DNA from: an uncultured Clostridia bacterium
GTDB taxonomy: Bacteria; Bacillota; Clostridia; Oscillospirales; Acutalibacteraceae
DNA length: 8,429 nt
Assembly: GCA_947628595.1 (NCBI GenBank)
Contig: CANRAN010000055.1
Location: forward strand, 1-8,429
Reading direction: 5' to 3'
Shown: positions 6,166-8,429 of the stretch, piece by piece
How the letters are laid out: every line of letters begins with the position of its first letter
How positions within the stretch are numbered: the stretch's first letter is position 1
Notes under the pieces: generated by a model
Database searches by the model: none
The model's input: the letters and a program-made list of their open reading frames with translations, nothing else
What the model was told of the DNA's origin: nothing
Made by a program: the position numbers and the translations under genes

Positions 6166-7959
6166 CTATGCTGTTTTTTCAAACTGACTGTTATAAAGCT
6201 CGGCATAAAATCCGCCTTTTGCAAGCAGTTCCTCATGGTTTCCCTGTTCAATAATATTACCCTCCCTTACTACCAATATAACATCGGCATTTTTTATCGT
6301 TGAAAGTCTGTGTGCAATTACAAAGCTCGTCCTTCCTATCGTAAGCTCGTCCATTGCTTTCTGAATTACAAGCTCTGTTCGTGTATCTACGGATGATGTT
6401 GCCTCATCAAGTATTAACAGTGGGGAGTCCTTTATCATTGCTCTTGCAATAGTAAGCTGCTGCTTTTGTCCCTCGGAAAGATTAAGTCTGTCATCAAGAA
6501 TAGTATCATAACCGTTTGGCAATGCTTCTATGAATTTTTTAAGTCCGACGGCACGACAGGCTTTGTCAAGCACCTGCTTTGTCACACCCTCCTTATTATA
6601 CACAAGGTTTTCTCTTATAGTCCCCTCAAAAAGCCATGTATCCTGCAAAATCATATCAAACAGATCATGAACGCTTTCACGCTTCATATCCTTGACAGAA
6701 ACCCCGTCAATTGTAATATCCCCTGAATCAATCTCATAGAAACGCATAAGAAGATTAACAATAGTTGTTTTACCCGAACCCGTGGGTCCTACAATGGCAA
6801 CCTTCTGTCCTGCTTTCAGTTCAGCGGAGAAGCCGTGTATAATTTCCTTATCCGGCAGATAACCAAAGTGTACATCCTTGAATGTAACATTCCCCTCTAC
6901 CCTCGCAAGACTTGCATTTTTATCGGATTCATCGGAGAGTTCCTCCTGTCCCAGAAGTCCGAATACACGTGAAGCGGCGGCGGATGCCTGCTGTATTGAA
7001 GTCATGGACTGTGCAAGTGTGGAGAGCGGCTGTGAAAACAGCTTTGAATACAGGACAAAGGACATAATTGTTCCCAATGTAACGGCATCGTTTCCATTAA
7101 GAATAAACTCAACACCGACAACAAAAATCAGCACATAGGATAAATTTCCCACGAATGTCATAATATGCAGCATCATTCCTGATAAAATCTGTGACTTCCA
7201 GTTGTCGTCATACAGCTTTGAATTTGTCTTTTCAAATTCCTCCTTTTCGTAACCTGTGCCGCCGAAAATATTTACTATCTTATGGTTTGTATATACCTCC
7301 TCTATCTGACCGTTCATAATTCCGAGATCATGCTGCTTGCGTATAAAGTATTTCTGTGATTTTGAAAGCACAACGGCCATTGCGGCGAAGCCGAGAAGAG
7401 ATGTTGCAATTGTTACAACTGTAAGAATCAGGTTTGTCGAGAACATCTTGAAAATAACACCGATAAAAAGAGCAAGTGAGCTGATAAGATTAGCGGTAGA
7501 GGAAGCAAGCGTCTGACCGATTATATCGACATCATTCGTCACAACGGAAAGAATATTCCCCTTTGTGGTCGTATCAAAAAAGTTCAGGGGGATTTTATTT
7601 ATTTTCTTATCAATATCATCACGCAGACGTTTACCTGTCTTCTGTGTGACGGTAGCCATAATGAATTGCTGTCCGTAGGAAAGAATTGCTCCTGTCGAGT
7701 ATATTATTGCAAGTGTCAGGCAAAGTTCCACGAATTCTGTCATATCCACCCCTGATATAATCCCTGAGGTTATCGTATTCATAAGATCGCCTATTTTCTC
7801 AGGACCTATTATAGTAGTGACAGAGCCGCCCACGGCAAAAAGAATTGCAATAATTATAGCCGGAAGAAAGGGCTTGCAATATGCAATCAATTTTTTAATG
7901 GCTCCGAAATCTGCTTTTTCCTTTTTCATTGGTCTGTTCCTCATCATTGGACCCGGCAT
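6166..7959 (-). CDS. ABC exporter half-transporter, catalytic-site subunit of a heterodimer
   Basis: Membrane ATP-driven exporter subunit of 597 residues. The N-terminal transmembrane domain (about 20-325) has about six hydrophobic helices, and the nucleotide-binding domain spans about 355-590. Visible motifs are Walker A GPTGSGKT (391-398), Q-loop Q439 in ILQDTW, signature LSEGQ (494-498), Walker B LLILDE (514-519) with catalytic E519, D-loop SSVD, and H-loop H550 in IAHRLST. Walker B and H-loop are canonical but the signature has E in place of the second G, so its paired ATP site should be the degenerate one. The start at MPGPMM has AAAGGAGG 9 nt upstream and lies 1 bp after the upstream ABC gene's stop. 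An upstream in-frame start (8067) would overlap that gene by more than 100 bp and is unlikely. The class resembles YheI/YheH or TM287/288 multidrug-type exporters; the substrate cannot be predicted. Confidence 0.93.
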   Translation of the reverse strand: MPGPMMRNRPMKKEKADFGAIKKLIAYCKPFLPAIIIAILFAVGGSVTTIIGPEKIGDLMNTITSGIISGVDMTEFVELCLTLAIIYSTGAILSYGQQFIMATVTQKTGKRLRDDIDKKINKIPLNFFDTTTKGNILSVVTNDVDIIGQTLASSTANLISSLALFIGVIFKMFSTNLILTVVTIATSLLGFAAMAVVLSKSQKYFIRKQHDLGIMNGQIEEVYTNHKIVNIFGGTGYEKEEFEKTNSKLYDDNWKSQILSGMMLHIMTFVGNLSYVLIFVVGVEFILNGNDAVTLGTIMSFVLYSKLFSQPLSTLAQSMTSIQQASAAASRVFGLLGQEELSDESDKNASLARVEGNVTFKDVHFGYLPDKEIIHGFSAELKAGQKVAIVGPTGSGKTTIVNLLMRFYEIDSGDITIDGVSVKDMKRESVHDLFDMILQDTWLFEGTIRENLVYNKEGVTKQVLDKACRAVGLKKFIEALPNGYDTILDDRLNLSEGQKQQLTIARAMIKDSPLLILDEATSSVDTRTELVIQKAMDELTIGRTSFVIAHRLSTIKNADVILVVREGNIIEQGNHEELLAKGGFYAELYNSQFEKTA

Positions 7960-7960
7960 A

Positions 7961-8428
7961 TTATAACTCCTCCTTTGAAAGCTGAGATAGTGCAATTTCT
8001 CGATAAACAGGGCATTTTTCAAGCAACTCACTATGTTTTCCGATACCTGCGATATGCCCCTCATCAAGTACCATTATCTGATCCGCATCCTTAATTGTAC
8101 CTATTCTCTGTGCAACAATAATGACGGTTGTATCATGCATTTTTTCATTAATACTGCGTCTTACAAGCATATCCGTCTTATAATCGAGTGCGGAAAATGT
8201 ATCATCAAATATGACAACACCCGCATCTTTGAATACTGCTCGTGCGATTGAAAGACGCTGCCTCTGTCCTCCGGAGAAGTTTGTACCACCCTGGGCGACC
8301 GGGGTATGAAGTCCGTCATTTAGGGTATTGACAAATTCTGACTGAGAAATAGTAAGGGCACGGCTTATACGCTCGTCATCATCCGATATTTCATTTTCTG
8401 AGCCATAGGTAATATTGGATTTTATATC
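7961..8428 (-). CDS. ABC exporter half-transporter, degenerate-site subunit, C-terminal part (cut by window edge)
   Basis: The last 155 codons of an ABC ATPase domain; the gene enters from the right edge (one extra base at 8429) and ends in TAA at 7963-7961. Canonical signature NFSGGQ is followed by RQRLSIARA. Walker B is VVIFDD, with aspartate where the catalytic glutamate is expected, and the D-loop reads SALD. The H-loop position reads AQR (in VAQRIGTI), with glutamine replacing the switch histidine. These changes mark it as the non-catalytic partner of the next gene, which starts 1 bp downstream. The transmembrane domain and Walker A lie outside the window. Together the two genes encode a heterodimeric exporter. 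Confidence 0.92.
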   Translation of the reverse strand, partial: DIKSNITYGSENEISDDDERISRALTISQSEFVNTLNDGLHTPVAQGGTNFSGGQRQRLSIARAVFKDAGVVIFDDTFSALDYKTDMLVRRSINEKMHDTTVIIVAQRIGTIKDADQIMVLDEGHIAGIGKHSELLEKCPVYREIALSQLSKEEL

Positions 8429-8429
8429 A

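Noticed and set aside
7960..8067. Longer N-terminus for the complete ABC half starting at 8067
   Set aside because: The extra 36 codons overlap the end of the other ABC gene, and AAAGGAGG sits 9 nt before the ATG at 7959.

Overview
The window appears to be a chromosomal segment from a moderately AT-rich, anaerobic Gram-positive bacterium. The protein style and Shine-Dalgarno-led gene packing suggest Clostridia, perhaps a Ruminococcus-like lineage; the lineage is inferred. Use of the oxygen-sensitive radical-SAM enzyme ThiH, rather than the oxidase ThiO, supports an anaerobe. Every supported gene lies on the minus strand, so the window reads biologically from right to left. Coding density is very high. 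The only sizeable intergenic stretch (2919-3160) is fully used by a promoter, a riboswitch and a terminator. I see no tRNA, rRNA, CRISPR array, insertion sequence or phage gene.

Right part (8429 to 3161): five tightly spaced genes with gaps of 1, 18, 11 and 21 bp, probably one operon whose promoter lies outside the window. They encode the C-terminal ATPase part of one ABC exporter half, a complete second ABC exporter half, a small two-helix membrane protein with a C-terminal zinc ribbon, a J-domain protein with a TPR-like region and a C-terminal membrane anchor, and an Hsp70 of the DnaK family. The two ABC halves carry complementary degenerate motifs, as expected for a heterodimeric exporter with one catalytic and one degenerate ATP site. 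The zinc-ribbon/DnaJ/DnaK trio looks like a dedicated, membrane-associated chaperone set, separate from the housekeeping hrcA-grpE-dnaK-dnaJ system. What it acts on cannot be read from the sequence. This is the least conventional part of the window.

Left part (3110 to 1): a classical thiamine operon. A strong sigma-A type promoter (3081-3109) leads straight into a TPP (THI-box) riboswitch and an intrinsic terminator, followed by thiE, thiS, thiF, thiG and thiH, the last cut by the window edge. ThiF adenylates ThiS, which then carries sulfur as a thiocarboxylate. ThiH makes dehydroglycine from tyrosine. ThiG joins this with deoxyxylulose phosphate and the ThiS sulfur to form the thiazole phosphate. 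ThiE couples the thiazole to the pyrimidine to give thiamine phosphate. The pyrimidine genes (thiC, thiD) and the sulfur-donating desulfurase are not in the window. TPP is predicted to switch the operon off by favouring the terminator.

Overall, the thi half is well understood biology in a compact arrangement. The chaperone/ABC half deserves more attention because the combination of a tail-anchored DnaJ, a small zinc-ribbon membrane protein and a divergent DnaK has no obvious assigned function.
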